Shown here: positions 23,388-30,428 of the stretch, one piece after another
Layout of the letters: each line of letters starts with the position of its first letter
Position numbering within the stretch: the stretch's first letter is position 1
Source of the DNA: an uncultured Eggerthellaceae bacterium
GTDB taxonomy: Bacteria > Actinomycetota > Coriobacteriia > Coriobacteriales > Eggerthellaceae
DNA length: 30,428 nt
Assembly (NCBI GenBank): GCA_934623455.1
Contig: CAKTVK010000014.1
Coordinates: forward strand, 1-30,428
Direction: 5' to 3'
Position numbers and translations under genes: made by a program
The notes under the pieces: model-generated
What the model was told of the DNA's origin: nothing
Seen by the model: only the letters and a program-made list of their open reading frames with translations
Database searches by the model: none

Positions 23388-23906
23388 TTATCGCGGATAG
23401 ATAACCACGTGACGAGAAGGACCTTCATCTTCCGATTCAGTCTCAACGCGATCATCGTCACGAAGAGCCACATGAACAAGGCGACGCTCGTAAGGAGTCA
23501 TAGGACGAAGCTTCACGCTACGATGCTCACGTGCCGCGCGATTTGCAGCGGAATGGGCAATAGACTCAATCTTCGCGCGCTGACGAGATTTATAACCCTC
23601 GACATCGATAACAACCGGATAACGGAAACCGAGCTTCCGAACCAGAATTGCCGAAATCAAGAACTGCAAACTTTCAAGCGTCTTACCATGACGACCGATA
23701 AGAACAGCGGTGTCATCACCGGTGATATCAAGAATCAATTCCCCTTCGTCACCTTCATATTCATCGATAGTAATATCGCCAACCGAGAAATATTGAATGA
23801 TGTCTTTGATAACCGTAATGGCGGTATCGGCAATAAAATCAAGTTCCTCATCAGTCACTTCTGCAGGCTCATCTACGATGTCTGCGTTTTCAAATTCTTC
23901 AGACAT
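23388..23906 (-). CDS. jag: Jag/KhpB RNA-binding protein (KH + R3H)
   Basis: The 172-aa protein has an acidic N-terminus, a KH domain with GxxG loop (LIGRHGKTLESLQFL), and an R3H domain (SRQRAKIESIAHSAANRAAREH followed by PMTPYERRLVHVAL). It lacks the Jag-N domain of Firmicutes homologues, as usual in Actinobacteria. With KhpA it binds mRNAs and sRNAs. AAGGAG precedes the ATG. It lies right after yidC (18-bp gap), the standard order. Confidence 0.92.
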   Translation of the reverse strand: MSEEFENADIVDEPAEVTDEELDFIADTAITVIKDIIQYFSVGDITIDEYEGDEGELILDITGDDTAVLIGRHGKTLESLQFLISAILVRKLGFRYPVVIDVEGYKSRQRAKIESIAHSAANRAAREHRSVKLRPMTPYERRLVHVALRDDDRVETESEDEGPSRHVVIYPR

Positions 23907-23924
23907 GATTGCTCCTTACCTACA

Positions 23925-24698
23925 TTAATGTTTCTTGGTCGGGCGAGGCTTCTTGACCTTACGGGTTACATTCACTTCAGAGGGCAGCTCGTAAGCAGGT
24001 GCTTCAGTTTCTGCATCCTTCTTTTCGAGGATGCGCATGGAGATTTGCTGCTGAGCGATAGCCAGCAAAGAAGAAGCACCCCAAAACAGAAGAACGCCAG
24101 CGGGAGAGCTCCAACCAATCCAAATCATCATGATGCTCATCACCACAACCATAATAAGCGTCATTTTCTTCTGCTGAGGATCCTGTGTCTGGTTTTGCAT
24201 GAGCAGCGTAGGAATAAACGTGCACAAAGCGAAGATTGCCAGCAAAACGATGTACGGGATAAACGTAGGTATATCAATGGCGAAGGCGCCCGCCGGCGTA
24301 AGCGTCAAGTCGGGAACCAGGTGGAAGAATACATAGTCGGTCGTGTCGGACACGCGCTCAGACATCTCACGAAGCACCTGGAACAAAGCAATAAAGATAG
24401 GCATCTGGATAAGCATGGGCACGCAACCCGCAAGAGGATTGAACTTTGCCTGAGCATACAGCTTCTGAGTTTCCTCGTTCTGACGCTGAACATCGTCAGG
24501 AAATCTCTCTTTGATTTGGGCAATCACCGGCTGAATCTTGCGCATGTTGTACGAAGATTTCGACTGCGTGTACATCAAAGGAGTAATCGCAGCGCGGAAA
24601 ATCAACGTAATGATGATGATCGCAAGACCCCAGTCACCACAGATGTTGTAAAACGCCTGGATGATCCAGAATATGAAGTCTTTAAACGCTTCCCACAT
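23925..24698 (-). CDS. yidC: Membrane protein insertase YidC
   Basis: The 257-aa Oxa1/YidC insertase has five predicted transmembrane helices, the conserved RAAITPLMYTQSKSSYNMRKIQP region with Arg in the hydrophilic groove, a cytoplasmic loop, and a basic C-terminus (KVKKPRPTKKH) that binds ribosomes. It has no lipobox signal. The ATG at 24698 is preferred because AAAGGA lies eight bases upstream and the helix TM1 starts nearby; the frame could extend to 24794, overlapping yidD. Confidence 0.93.
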   Translation of the reverse strand: MWEAFKDFIFWIIQAFYNICGDWGLAIIIITLIFRAAITPLMYTQSKSSYNMRKIQPVIAQIKERFPDDVQRQNEETQKLYAQAKFNPLAGCVPMLIQMPIFIALFQVLREMSERVSDTTDYVFFHLVPDLTLTPAGAFAIDIPTFIPYIVLLAIFALCTFIPTLLMQNQTQDPQQKKMTLIMVVVMSIMMIWIGWSSPAGVLLFWGASSLLAIAQQQISMRILEKKDAETEAPAYELPSEVNVTRKVKKPRPTKKH

Positions 24699-24741
24699 TT
24701 TCTTTCCTTTCTCATATATACCAAAGAGGTACCATGGCTCG

Positions 24742-24996
24742 TCAGGGAACAGGATCGTAGCCATGGCCGCCCCCCGGACGGCAACGTGCAACACGTTTCA
24801 CGGTAAGAACCAAACCTTTGCAGAAACCATACTTCCTGAAAGCCTGCAGCCCATACTGCGAACACGTGGGGACAAATCGACAACAAGGAGGAAAAAGAGG
24901 AGAAATAATAATGCGATAGAACATGATCAAACCAATAGCGATTTTGCAAGGAATCGCCTTAATAAATGCGATGATTTTATTGCTTGGTTCAACCAT
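24742..24996 (-). CDS. yidD: YidD membrane insertion efficiency factor
   Basis: The 84-aa protein has the family core FYRIIISPLFPPCCRFVPTCSQYGLQAFRKYGFCKG and ends CRPGGGHGYDPVP. The N-terminus is longer than usual by about ten residues and no SD precedes the ATG, so the true start may be internal; translation may be coupled to rnpA, whose stop is 19 bases upstream. Confidence 0.9.
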   Translation of the reverse strand: MVEPSNKIIAFIKAIPCKIAIGLIMFYRIIISPLFPPCCRFVPTCSQYGLQAFRKYGFCKGLVLTVKRVARCRPGGGHGYDPVP

Positions 24997-25015
24997 GGTT
25001 TACTGACAACACAAC

Positions 25016-25342
25016 CTATATACGCCCCACAACCGATTCAATATCGGCATACACCTGGGAAAAAGGAACAGAAAGTATCTTCGGTTTAGCCAAAAATACA
25101 ATATCAACGCCTTTTTCATAAAGGTGCAATTGGCGACATATCTCCCTCATACGGCGCTTTGCCCCATTGCGCCATACAGCATTTCCATTCTTTTTTCCCG
25201 CAACAAAAGCAACACGGCCGCCGGAAGATTCCGTGCGACCGCGTTCTTTTGATGAAACTATAAGCGTGACGTTAGGTGTATGAATACGCCTACCACGTGA
25301 AAAGAGATTCGAAATATCTGTGCTGGATTTAATGATATCCAA
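25016..25342 (-). CDS. rnpA: Ribonuclease P protein component
   Basis: The 108-aa RnpA aids the RNase P RNA in 5' processing of tRNA. The family signature is KKNGNAVWRNGAKRRMREI (the usual RNR is RNG here, a substitution in a conserved position). A TTG at 25342 (start of LDIIKSSTDI) is chosen because AGAGGG lies six bases upstream and the residue pattern fits related RnpA starts; a TTG at 25366 in the same frame would overlap rpmH. The gene follows rpmH closely, as usual. Confidence 0.9.
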   Translation of the reverse strand: MDIIKSSTDISNLFSRGRRIHTPNVTLIVSSKERGRTESSGGRVAFVAGKKNGNAVWRNGAKRRMREICRQLHLYEKGVDIVFLAKPKILSVPFSQVYADIESVVGRI

Positions 25343-25356
25343 CGCAAACCCTCTAT

Positions 25357-25491
25357 TTACACGCAAAGATGCTTACGGCCCTTGGCGCGACGAGCAGCCA
25401 GCACAGCACGACCACCCTTGGTAGCCATACGAGCACGGAAACCGTGAGTCTTAGCACGCTTACGCTTATTCGGTTGATAAGTGCGCTTCAT
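25357..25491 (-). CDS. rpmH: Large ribosomal subunit protein bL34
   Basis: A 44-aa, very basic protein starting MKRTYQPNKRKRAKTHGFR, the full bL34 signature. GAAGGGA precedes the ATG. First gene of the leftward operon and the usual left border of oriC. Confidence 0.97.
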   Translation of the reverse strand: MKRTYQPNKRKRAKTHGFRARMATKGGRAVLAARRAKGRKHLCV

Positions 25492-25527
25492 TTTTAATCC
25501 CTTCTACCTTTATAGAATAGCCCTGAA

Positions 25528-25555
25528 ATTATATATCACCAGTTTTTTCTGTCAA
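25528..25555 (-). promoter_or_regulatory. Strong promoter of the rpmH operon
   Basis: On the minus strand a perfect TTGACA (25555-25550), 16 bases, and a perfect TATAAT (25533-25528), about 37 bases before the rpmH ATG. Confidence 0.9.
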
Positions 25556-25559
25556 TACA

Positions 25560-26300
25560 TTTTTTCGTCGCAAGCAATAAAACTGCACTTCAAAAAGCTT
25601 TTTCAGCTAACTGAAAAACCGTAGGAATTTATATAAGACAACATATCGAATAAAAGAAGGGGTTCACCACAACATATTGATATCGATAAGCTTACAGGGA
25701 GATCCTGGTCATATTTTTTCGTGCTCTCAGCGGTAAAAATGCGTTTTTCAACATTTTTTCTTTCATTGAATTTTCTGAAAAGAAAAACTTTTCAACAAGT
25801 TTTTTCCAAATTTATGAAAACCTCTGAAAAAGATTGAATGAAATTGTTGAAAATTGGGAAAACTCTGAAAATAGGGGTGAAAAAGAAGCAAAACCCCACG
25901 TGGATCGTTTTTCAACCGACTGAAAAAAGAGTGAATATCTTTTTGCATGCTTATTTTTTCCACCTGGGGAAATAGATAATTTATTACGTTTCACCTGGGA
26001 AAATACAAAAGTTAAAAACTTTTTCATCACTGAAAAACATAACTTTCGGAGCAGATATCAACTTTTGTTCGCTCTTTGGCGAAAACTATCGAAGTCGAAC
26101 TGGGGAAACGCAGTTTTCATAGGTGTCAAGAAGTTTTTTTCAACACACAAGATTTTTTTTCACCGCCAAATTTCAAAGTTTTTCCTGAATTTTCAACAAG
26201 TTTCGAATATTTAGTGGAAAACTTCGAAAAACCAACGTCAAACCCGAAAAAAAGGTAGGCTATGGAAAAAATATTCGACACTTGCTTTCAAAGCACTTCG
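25560..26300. other. oriC: Candidate replication origin with TTTTCAACA repeats
   Basis: This AT-rich stretch between rpmH and the dnaA-side genes has no coding potential. It holds five perfect TTTTCAACA 9-mers: 25745-25753, 25789-25797, 26137-26145, 26190-26198 (plus strand) and 25845-25853 (minus), and one near copy at 25909-25917. TTTTCCACC at 25956-25964 is the closest match to a standard DnaA box. There are also seven CTGAAAA/TTTTCAG copies and three to four copies of CTGGGGAAA or CTGGGAAAA (25965, 25997, 26100). Repeats, location and composition together mark it as oriC; the box assignment is inference. Confidence 0.7.
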
Positions 26301-26301
26301 G

Positions 26302-26329
26302 TTGAATCCTTTTTTTCCGCCCATATAAT
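26302..26329 (+). promoter_or_regulatory. Promoter of the ATPase-dnaA unit
   Basis: TTGAAT (26302-26307), 16 bases, and a perfect TATAAT (26324-26329), 58 bases before the TTG start. It lies at the edge of the origin-like repeats, so DnaA may control it. Confidence 0.65.
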
Positions 26330-26387
26330 GGAAGGCATACAAAACACAGTACAAGAACAACCTATTTGAAGAGAAACGACTTTTTCA

Positions 26388-27164
26388 TTGGAAAACGCAA
26401 CACTACAAAACGAAACACCTGGTGAAAACAAGGAATTCGACTTCAATTACGTGCATACGCCTGCGCGCGTAGCGTGCTATGACAACCTTATGACTGCGCC
26501 GCGCATCACGGAGATTGCTCCAGGACCCACCGCTGAATACATTGAGCACCTAACAACAACCATATATGAGCAATCTCATATGGCTGGCGGGAGCATTCCC
26601 TATACAACCATCAGAGAGGTTTCTGAAAATTTCATTCACGCGCGGTTTTCGGAAATAATCGTTTCCATCCTCGATCAGGGCAACACCATTCGGTTCGCCG
26701 ATCAAGGCCCGGGAATTCCCCAAAAGGAAAAAGCGCAGATGCCGGGCTTTTCATCTGCTGTTGAGCCTATGAAGCGCTACATCCGTGGCGTAGGATCGGG
26801 TTTGCCCCTTGTTCGGGAATTCCTTAACTCAGCACATGGCACTATCACTATAGAGGACAACATCAAAACGGGAGCCGTAGTAACTATCAGCTTAAATCAA
26901 AAGCAAGAGGAAAAACCGACTAAAAAGGATGAATCCCCTGTTCAAACGCCTTCTCCTGTTTTAACTGAGCGACAAAAAACTATCATGAAGATACTAGCAA
27001 GCCAAGGGCTTTTAGGGGTAAGCAAAATCTCCGACTTTGCTGATATTCCGGTATCGTCTTGCAGCAACGAACTGACAAAACTGCAAGAAGCAAATATCGT
27101 TGAAATGGTGGGCAAGAAGCGCCAACTCACCGATTACGGTAAGAAAATTTGTCAACAAATATAG
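26388..27164 (+). CDS. GHKL ATPase with winged-helix domain, between oriC and dnaA
   Basis: This 258-aa protein has a GHKL (histidine-kinase-like) ATP-binding domain at about 45-170: N-box REVSENFIHARFSEI, G1 ADQGPGIP, G2 GVGSGLPLV and ITIEDNIKTGAVVTIS. There is no dimerisation His domain, so it resembles serine kinase/anti-sigma types. After a Glu/Lys/Pro linker, residues about 190-258 form a winged-helix (TERQKTIMKILASQGLLGVS, then SCSNELTKLQEANIV, KKRQLTDYGKKI). The start is TTG with only a weak, distant GAAGAG. dnaA follows 62 bases downstream on the same strand. A role in initiation or its regulation is inferred from position only. Confidence 0.82.
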   Translation: MENATLQNETPGENKEFDFNYVHTPARVACYDNLMTAPRITEIAPGPTAEYIEHLTTTIYEQSHMAGGSIPYTTIREVSENFIHARFSEIIVSILDQGNTIRFADQGPGIPQKEKAQMPGFSSAVEPMKRYIRGVGSGLPLVREFLNSAHGTITIEDNIKTGAVVTISLNQKQEEKPTKKDESPVQTPSPVLTERQKTIMKILASQGLLGVSKISDFADIPVSSCSNELTKLQEANIVEMVGKKRQLTDYGKKICQQI

Positions 27165-27226
27165 CGCAACATAAGGATTCAACGAACAAAGAGCCATAAC
27201 GACAAACACCATTAAAGGTTTGCACT

Positions 27227-28747
27227 ATGAATACTGAAGAACAGTTTGAAAAAATCTGGCAAAGCGTCGCTGCAATGGTAAGTACTTACAGCGAAGTTGC
27301 TCCGTCCCAGGTAGATGCATTTTTTTCGCGCGTGCACATACAGGCGATGAGTGGAGATTTCCTTGTAATAACCGCCGAAACCGACTTCATAAAAGACTGG
27401 GTTGAGAAGTATTATTTTCACTATATCCAGCGCGCGCTGAAGGAGATGTTCGGGGGAGACTTCACTATCCTTTTCGAAACATGCGCACAGACGCCCAGCT
27501 CAGCTGTCCAGGCGCCCGCCGAGCGCGTTGTAGCACCGCCGGCACCTACGCTGGCAACACCTTGCGTTGAAAACGCAGAACCCAGTGCAGCAGTAAACCT
27601 TGTGCCGACAGCAGACCCGCGCGATATCATGGACGCCCCCTCGTACGATGACGAAGAGGAAGAATTCAACGACGAAGAAGACCAGTTCATCAGGGGTGTT
27701 TCTCCTCTGACGTTCGAAAACTTCGTTATTGGAAACTCAAATCAGATGGCATACAAAATGGCTCTTGCCGTTGCGGAAGCGCCCGGTAAAAAAGTGGGCC
27801 TGAATCCCCTTTTCATCTATGGAAAAAGCGGACTGGGGAAAACGCACTTGCTACGCGCCATTGAAAACCAAGTGCTGGAAGCCTATCCCAATTTCAGCGT
27901 AGTGTACGTTGATTCATCGGAATTTCTGGATGAATACACCGAAGCAAGTGCCGCACACGACAAGAACAAGCACAGCTTCAATAACTTCAAAAAACGCTAC
28001 GAAGAAGCAGATGTCCTGCTCATCGACGACGTGCAGTTCTTCCAGGGCAAAAAAGGCACGCTGGATAACATGTTCCAGATCTTCAACAAACTTACCAATA
28101 AAGGCAAGCAAGTCGTTCTTTCCGCAGATCGCGCACCAAAAAACATCGATATCGACGAACGTTACCGCAGCCGTTTCCAATCGGGCGGCACATTCGATAT
28201 CCAACCGCCCGAGATCGAAACAAAGCTGAGCATCATCAAGAGCTATATCGAAGAATACAAGGCATCCGACCCGAACGCCAAGTTCAACATCACGTCTGAG
28301 ATGCAGCAATACATTGCGGAAGCGTCATCGTCGAACATTCGCGAGCTCAAAGGCGCGGTCACAGTGGTAATTACTTCCATGCTCACCGACCCTTATATGA
28401 ATATGGAAACGCTCAAGCAGCTCCTTCAAAACCACTTCGACAGCAGCAACATCAATCGGCTGGACATTTCAGACATCCAAGAAGCGGTGGAAAAGTTCTT
28501 TAAGGTAAGTCACAACGACCTCATTGGCAAAAAACGGTCCCAAAACATTGCTTACCCACGTCAAATAGGCATTTTCCTATGCCGTGAGATGCTCGACGAC
28601 ATCCCTTACAAGGAAATTGGCGAAGCATTCGGTCGCGATCATTCAACCGCTGTCTACGCCTGCAAGAACATCAGCGTGAAAAAGAAAGAGAGCCGCCAGA
28701 CGCAAGAGGAAATCGAAGCGCTCCAGCGAATTATTGCGGATAGATAG
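27227..28747 (+). CDS. dnaA: Chromosomal replication initiator DnaA
   Basis: The 506-aa protein has domain I (1-85), a linker II rich in Ala/Pro and acidic residues (about 85-155), the AAA+ domain with GKSGLGKTHLLRAI, LLIDDVQFFQGK and RYRSRFQSGG, and domain IV with KKRSQNIAYPRQIG and IGEAFGRDHSTAVYA. It opens oriC and represses several promoters. FGRDHS with one Gly is the actinobacterial form. Compared with E. coli, Leu422-Pro423 become Tyr-Lys and Thr435 becomes Ser. AAAGG precedes the ATG. dnaN follows after a 324-bp gap. Confidence 0.97.
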   Translation: MNTEEQFEKIWQSVAAMVSTYSEVAPSQVDAFFSRVHIQAMSGDFLVITAETDFIKDWVEKYYFHYIQRALKEMFGGDFTILFETCAQTPSSAVQAPAERVVAPPAPTLATPCVENAEPSAAVNLVPTADPRDIMDAPSYDDEEEEFNDEEDQFIRGVSPLTFENFVIGNSNQMAYKMALAVAEAPGKKVGLNPLFIYGKSGLGKTHLLRAIENQVLEAYPNFSVVYVDSSEFLDEYTEASAAHDKNKHSFNNFKKRYEEADVLLIDDVQFFQGKKGTLDNMFQIFNKLTNKGKQVVLSADRAPKNIDIDERYRSRFQSGGTFDIQPPEIETKLSIIKSYIEEYKASDPNAKFNITSEMQQYIAEASSSNIRELKGAVTVVITSMLTDPYMNMETLKQLLQNHFDSSNINRLDISDIQEAVEKFFKVSHNDLIGKKRSQNIAYPRQIGIFLCREMLDDIPYKEIGEAFGRDHSTAVYACKNISVKKKESRQTQEEIEALQRIIADR

Positions 28748-29071
28748 CAGTTACCTGCAACTGAAAAAAGGACAGCAGGGCGTTTGAAAACGGTGTTAAA
28801 ACTCTGTTCACAGCGTGAGGAAACAATGTGGACAGTTTCAAAGAGAAAATGCGGACCACGAAAAAATGTGGGGAAAAGAGATGAGTTTTCATTATTCGAT
28901 GAGCATTTAAAAACGTTGTATGACATGGTGAAATAAATTATTTACCTTGTTTGAACAAAGCTTATTATTATGACTATATATTTATTCTTACCCGCCTAAG
29001 CGTTATCGCAACAACATAAGAAATGTTGATAGAATAACTTATCCTTCAGATATAAGAGAAAAGGAACAACC
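28748..29071. other. dnaA-dnaN intergenic region with weak DnaA-like boxes
   Basis: This AT-rich gap has CTGTTCACA (28804-28812), TGTGGACAG (28827-28835) and TGTGGGGAA (28867-28875), each with two or three differences from TTATCCACA or its complement. None of the TTTTCAACA repeats occur. TTGAAC (28951-28956), 18 bases, TATATA (28975-28980) may be a dnaN promoter. It may be a second, weaker origin part or only a promoter region. Confidence 0.5.
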
Positions 29072-30166
29072 GTGAAATTCAGCATAAATCAAACCGAATT
29101 GCAAAATGCATTGGGAACTGTTCTCAAAGGTACATCATCTAAATCAACGTTGCCCATTCTCTCTGGTATCTTTATCGAAGCAAAAGAAGATTTCCTTATT
29201 TTCCAAGCAACTAATCTTGACCTATCCATTCAATATCAAGCAAAAGCATTGGTTGAAGAACCCGGCAAGGCCGTTTTGCCGGGCAAGCTGTTCTCTGACA
29301 TCGTCAAGAGCATGAATGACGCAGCAGTGCATGTCACCACAAATGACGAAGGCGCTGCCATTATCTGCGATTCTTCTTCGTTTATGATTCGTACCCTCGA
29401 TCCCAACGATTTCCCTTCTTTCCCGAAAGTCGAGATCCTTCAGAAGATCAGCGTGCCGTTCGAAACCTTCACCAGCATGATCAAGAAAGTTTCAAAGGCA
29501 GCATCGAAAGATGAATCGAAACCGGCGCTCACCGGTATCAACGTTACGCTTGAAGATGGAACGTTGAGCATGGTTACTACCGACTCGTATCGTCTGGCGT
29601 TGGCATCGGCAGCGGTGAAAAACGATAACGCTGAAAACTTCCAGGCAGTCATTTCGTCGGTATTCATGGCGGACATTGCCTCTTTGCCCAGAACGGCGGA
29701 TGATCTGACGCTTGCCTTGACGGAAAACCAGATTGTTGTCACGTATCAAGATACGGTGTTCATCAACCGTAAAATTGAAGGCGCTTACCCAGCTTATAAA
29801 CGCATCATTCCTACCAGCTACGTAACGCGTATTCGCGTTTCGCGTCAGCAGCTTATCTCTGCGGTGCGCCGCGCAAGCTTGTTGGGCAATGCGGGCGTGT
29901 CCGTCAAGTTCGAGGTTGATGTTCCTTCTCACACGCTGCAGCTTTCGTCCACCCAGGATAATGGCTCGCTGAAGGAAACGTTGCCTTTCGAAGGTGATGG
30001 CGAGAATATCGAGATTGGTTTTAACTGCGCATATGTGACCGATGGCCTTTCTTCCGCCGACGGTGACGAGATTTTCCTTGAACTTACTTCCTCGGCGAAG
30101 GCCGGCGTGTTCAAGACCGAAGGGGAGTGCAGCTTCCTGTATCTGGTTATGCCGATGCGCATCTAG
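29072..30166 (+). CDS. dnaN: DNA polymerase III beta sliding clamp
   Basis: The 364-aa protein begins MKFSINQTELQNALGTVLKG and ends LVMPMRI, both hallmarks of bacterial clamps, with three similar domains (KSTLPILSGIFIEA; SKPALTGINVTL; the third near 245-364). It tethers Pol III and many repair proteins to DNA. The start is GTG after AAAGGA. Confidence 0.97.
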   Translation: MKFSINQTELQNALGTVLKGTSSKSTLPILSGIFIEAKEDFLIFQATNLDLSIQYQAKALVEEPGKAVLPGKLFSDIVKSMNDAAVHVTTNDEGAAIICDSSSFMIRTLDPNDFPSFPKVEILQKISVPFETFTSMIKKVSKAASKDESKPALTGINVTLEDGTLSMVTTDSYRLALASAAVKNDNAENFQAVISSVFMADIASLPRTADDLTLALTENQIVVTYQDTVFINRKIEGAYPAYKRIIPTSYVTRIRVSRQQLISAVRRASLLGNAGVSVKFEVDVPSHTLQLSSTQDNGSLKETLPFEGDGENIEIGFNCAYVTDGLSSADGDEIFLELTSSAKAGVFKTEGECSFLYLVMPMRI

Positions 30167-30186
30167 TTTTTGCTGATGGGGCTTCC

Positions 30187-30428
30187 ATGTCGTTGCAAAT
30201 TACGCAACTTGAGTTGTCTAACTTCCGAAATTATCGGGAGTTTCAGTGCGACGGTTTATCGAAACTGAATATTTTCGTGGGTCCGAATGCGGTTGGTAAG
30301 ACGAACATTGTCGAAAGCATTGATCTGCTGACAAGCATTTCTTCTTTCCGCAATCCCCGTGTCGCGGAATTAATGGGGCCTTATGAAGATTTTGCCCGAG
30401 CGCGTGCGCGGGTAAAAGACGATTATCG
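30187..30428 (+). CDS. recF: RecF recombination mediator (N-terminal part)
   Basis: The first 80 residues are present and continue past the window edge. LELSNFRNYREF and Walker A GPNAVGKTN are typical. RecF, an SMC-like ATPase, loads RecA at gaps. The ATG is 20 bases after dnaN; the upstream SD-like sequence is GGGG. Confidence 0.95.
   Translation, partial: MSLQITQLELSNFRNYREFQCDGLSKLNIFVGPNAVGKTNIVESIDLLTSISSFRNPRVAELMGPYEDFARARARVKDDY

Noticed and set aside
23409..24806. 465-aa plus-strand open frame
   Set aside because: It is antisense to jag and yidC, both of which have clear family motifs and SD sequences.
24795..24810. parS-like CGTTTCACGGTAAG
   Set aside because: About five positions differ from the palindrome and it is not symmetric; it is part of yidD coding sequence.
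25986..26005. GTTTCACCTGGGAAAAT resembling parS
   Set aside because: The right half does not match; it belongs to the CTGGGGAAA repeats of the origin region.
1..30428. CRISPR array, insertion sequence, rRNA genes
   Set aside because: I saw no regularly spaced repeats, transposase motifs or rRNA cores in the window.

Overview
The window is the replication-origin neighbourhood of a bacterial chromosome. Reading from right to left it holds a partial recF, dnaN, dnaA, a GHKL-type ATPase gene, an AT-rich origin-like region, and then the leftward series rpmH-rnpA-yidD-yidC-jag-rsmG-parA-parB. The DnaA signature FGRDHST (one Gly before Arg, YA after it), the small DUF5679-like zinc ribbon and the mid-GC composition suggest an actinobacterium of class Coriobacteriia, probably an Eggerthellales-type organism. 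This placement is inference from gene order and protein style; no database was searched.

Layout. 1-1827: the end of an unidentified gene, an XRE regulator with its own promoter and palindromic operator-like repeats, then about 1.1 kb with no confident gene but unusually rich in inverted repeats, including a MITE-like structure around a possible 33-aa membrane peptide and a variant parS site. 1828-2742: a transglutaminase-like lipoprotein. 2849-7234: a six-gene type IV pilus / type II secretion-like operon (GspF/PilC protein, four small single-pass pilin-like proteins, PilT-type ATPase). 7458-8433: a long-form hibernation promoting factor with an attenuator-like leader, and tRNA-Arg(ACG). 8955-9110: a DUF5679-like zinc ribbon. 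9219-17256: a leftward block of a 1200-aa peptidase-M28-like protein that seems to have lost its metal ligands, a single-pass coiled-coil protein, and a fused DEDDh exonuclease / DinG helicase. 17331-20131: a tail-anchored unknown, ddl and rlmN. 20289-25491: chromosome partition genes (parAB with parS palindromes), rsmG, and the jag-yidC-yidD-rnpA-rpmH operon. 25534-26387: candidate oriC. 26388-30428: ATPase gene, dnaA, dnaN, recF start.

How the parts work together. parA/parB and at least three perfect TGTTTCACGTGAAACA sites (two more with one changed base, 9-20 kb away) form an origin-segregation system. The intergenic region left of dnaA lacks a perfect TTATCCACA box but carries five copies of TTTTCAACA, which I propose as this organism's DnaA box; DnaA domain IV carries substitutions at positions that contact the box in E. 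coli. The GHKL ATPase gene lies between this region and dnaA and shares the promoter that probably drives dnaA. The rest is membrane, envelope and RNA-maintenance housekeeping. The least explained parts are the hairpin-rich region at 700-1600, the non-canonical pilin operon and the giant M28-like pseudo-enzyme.
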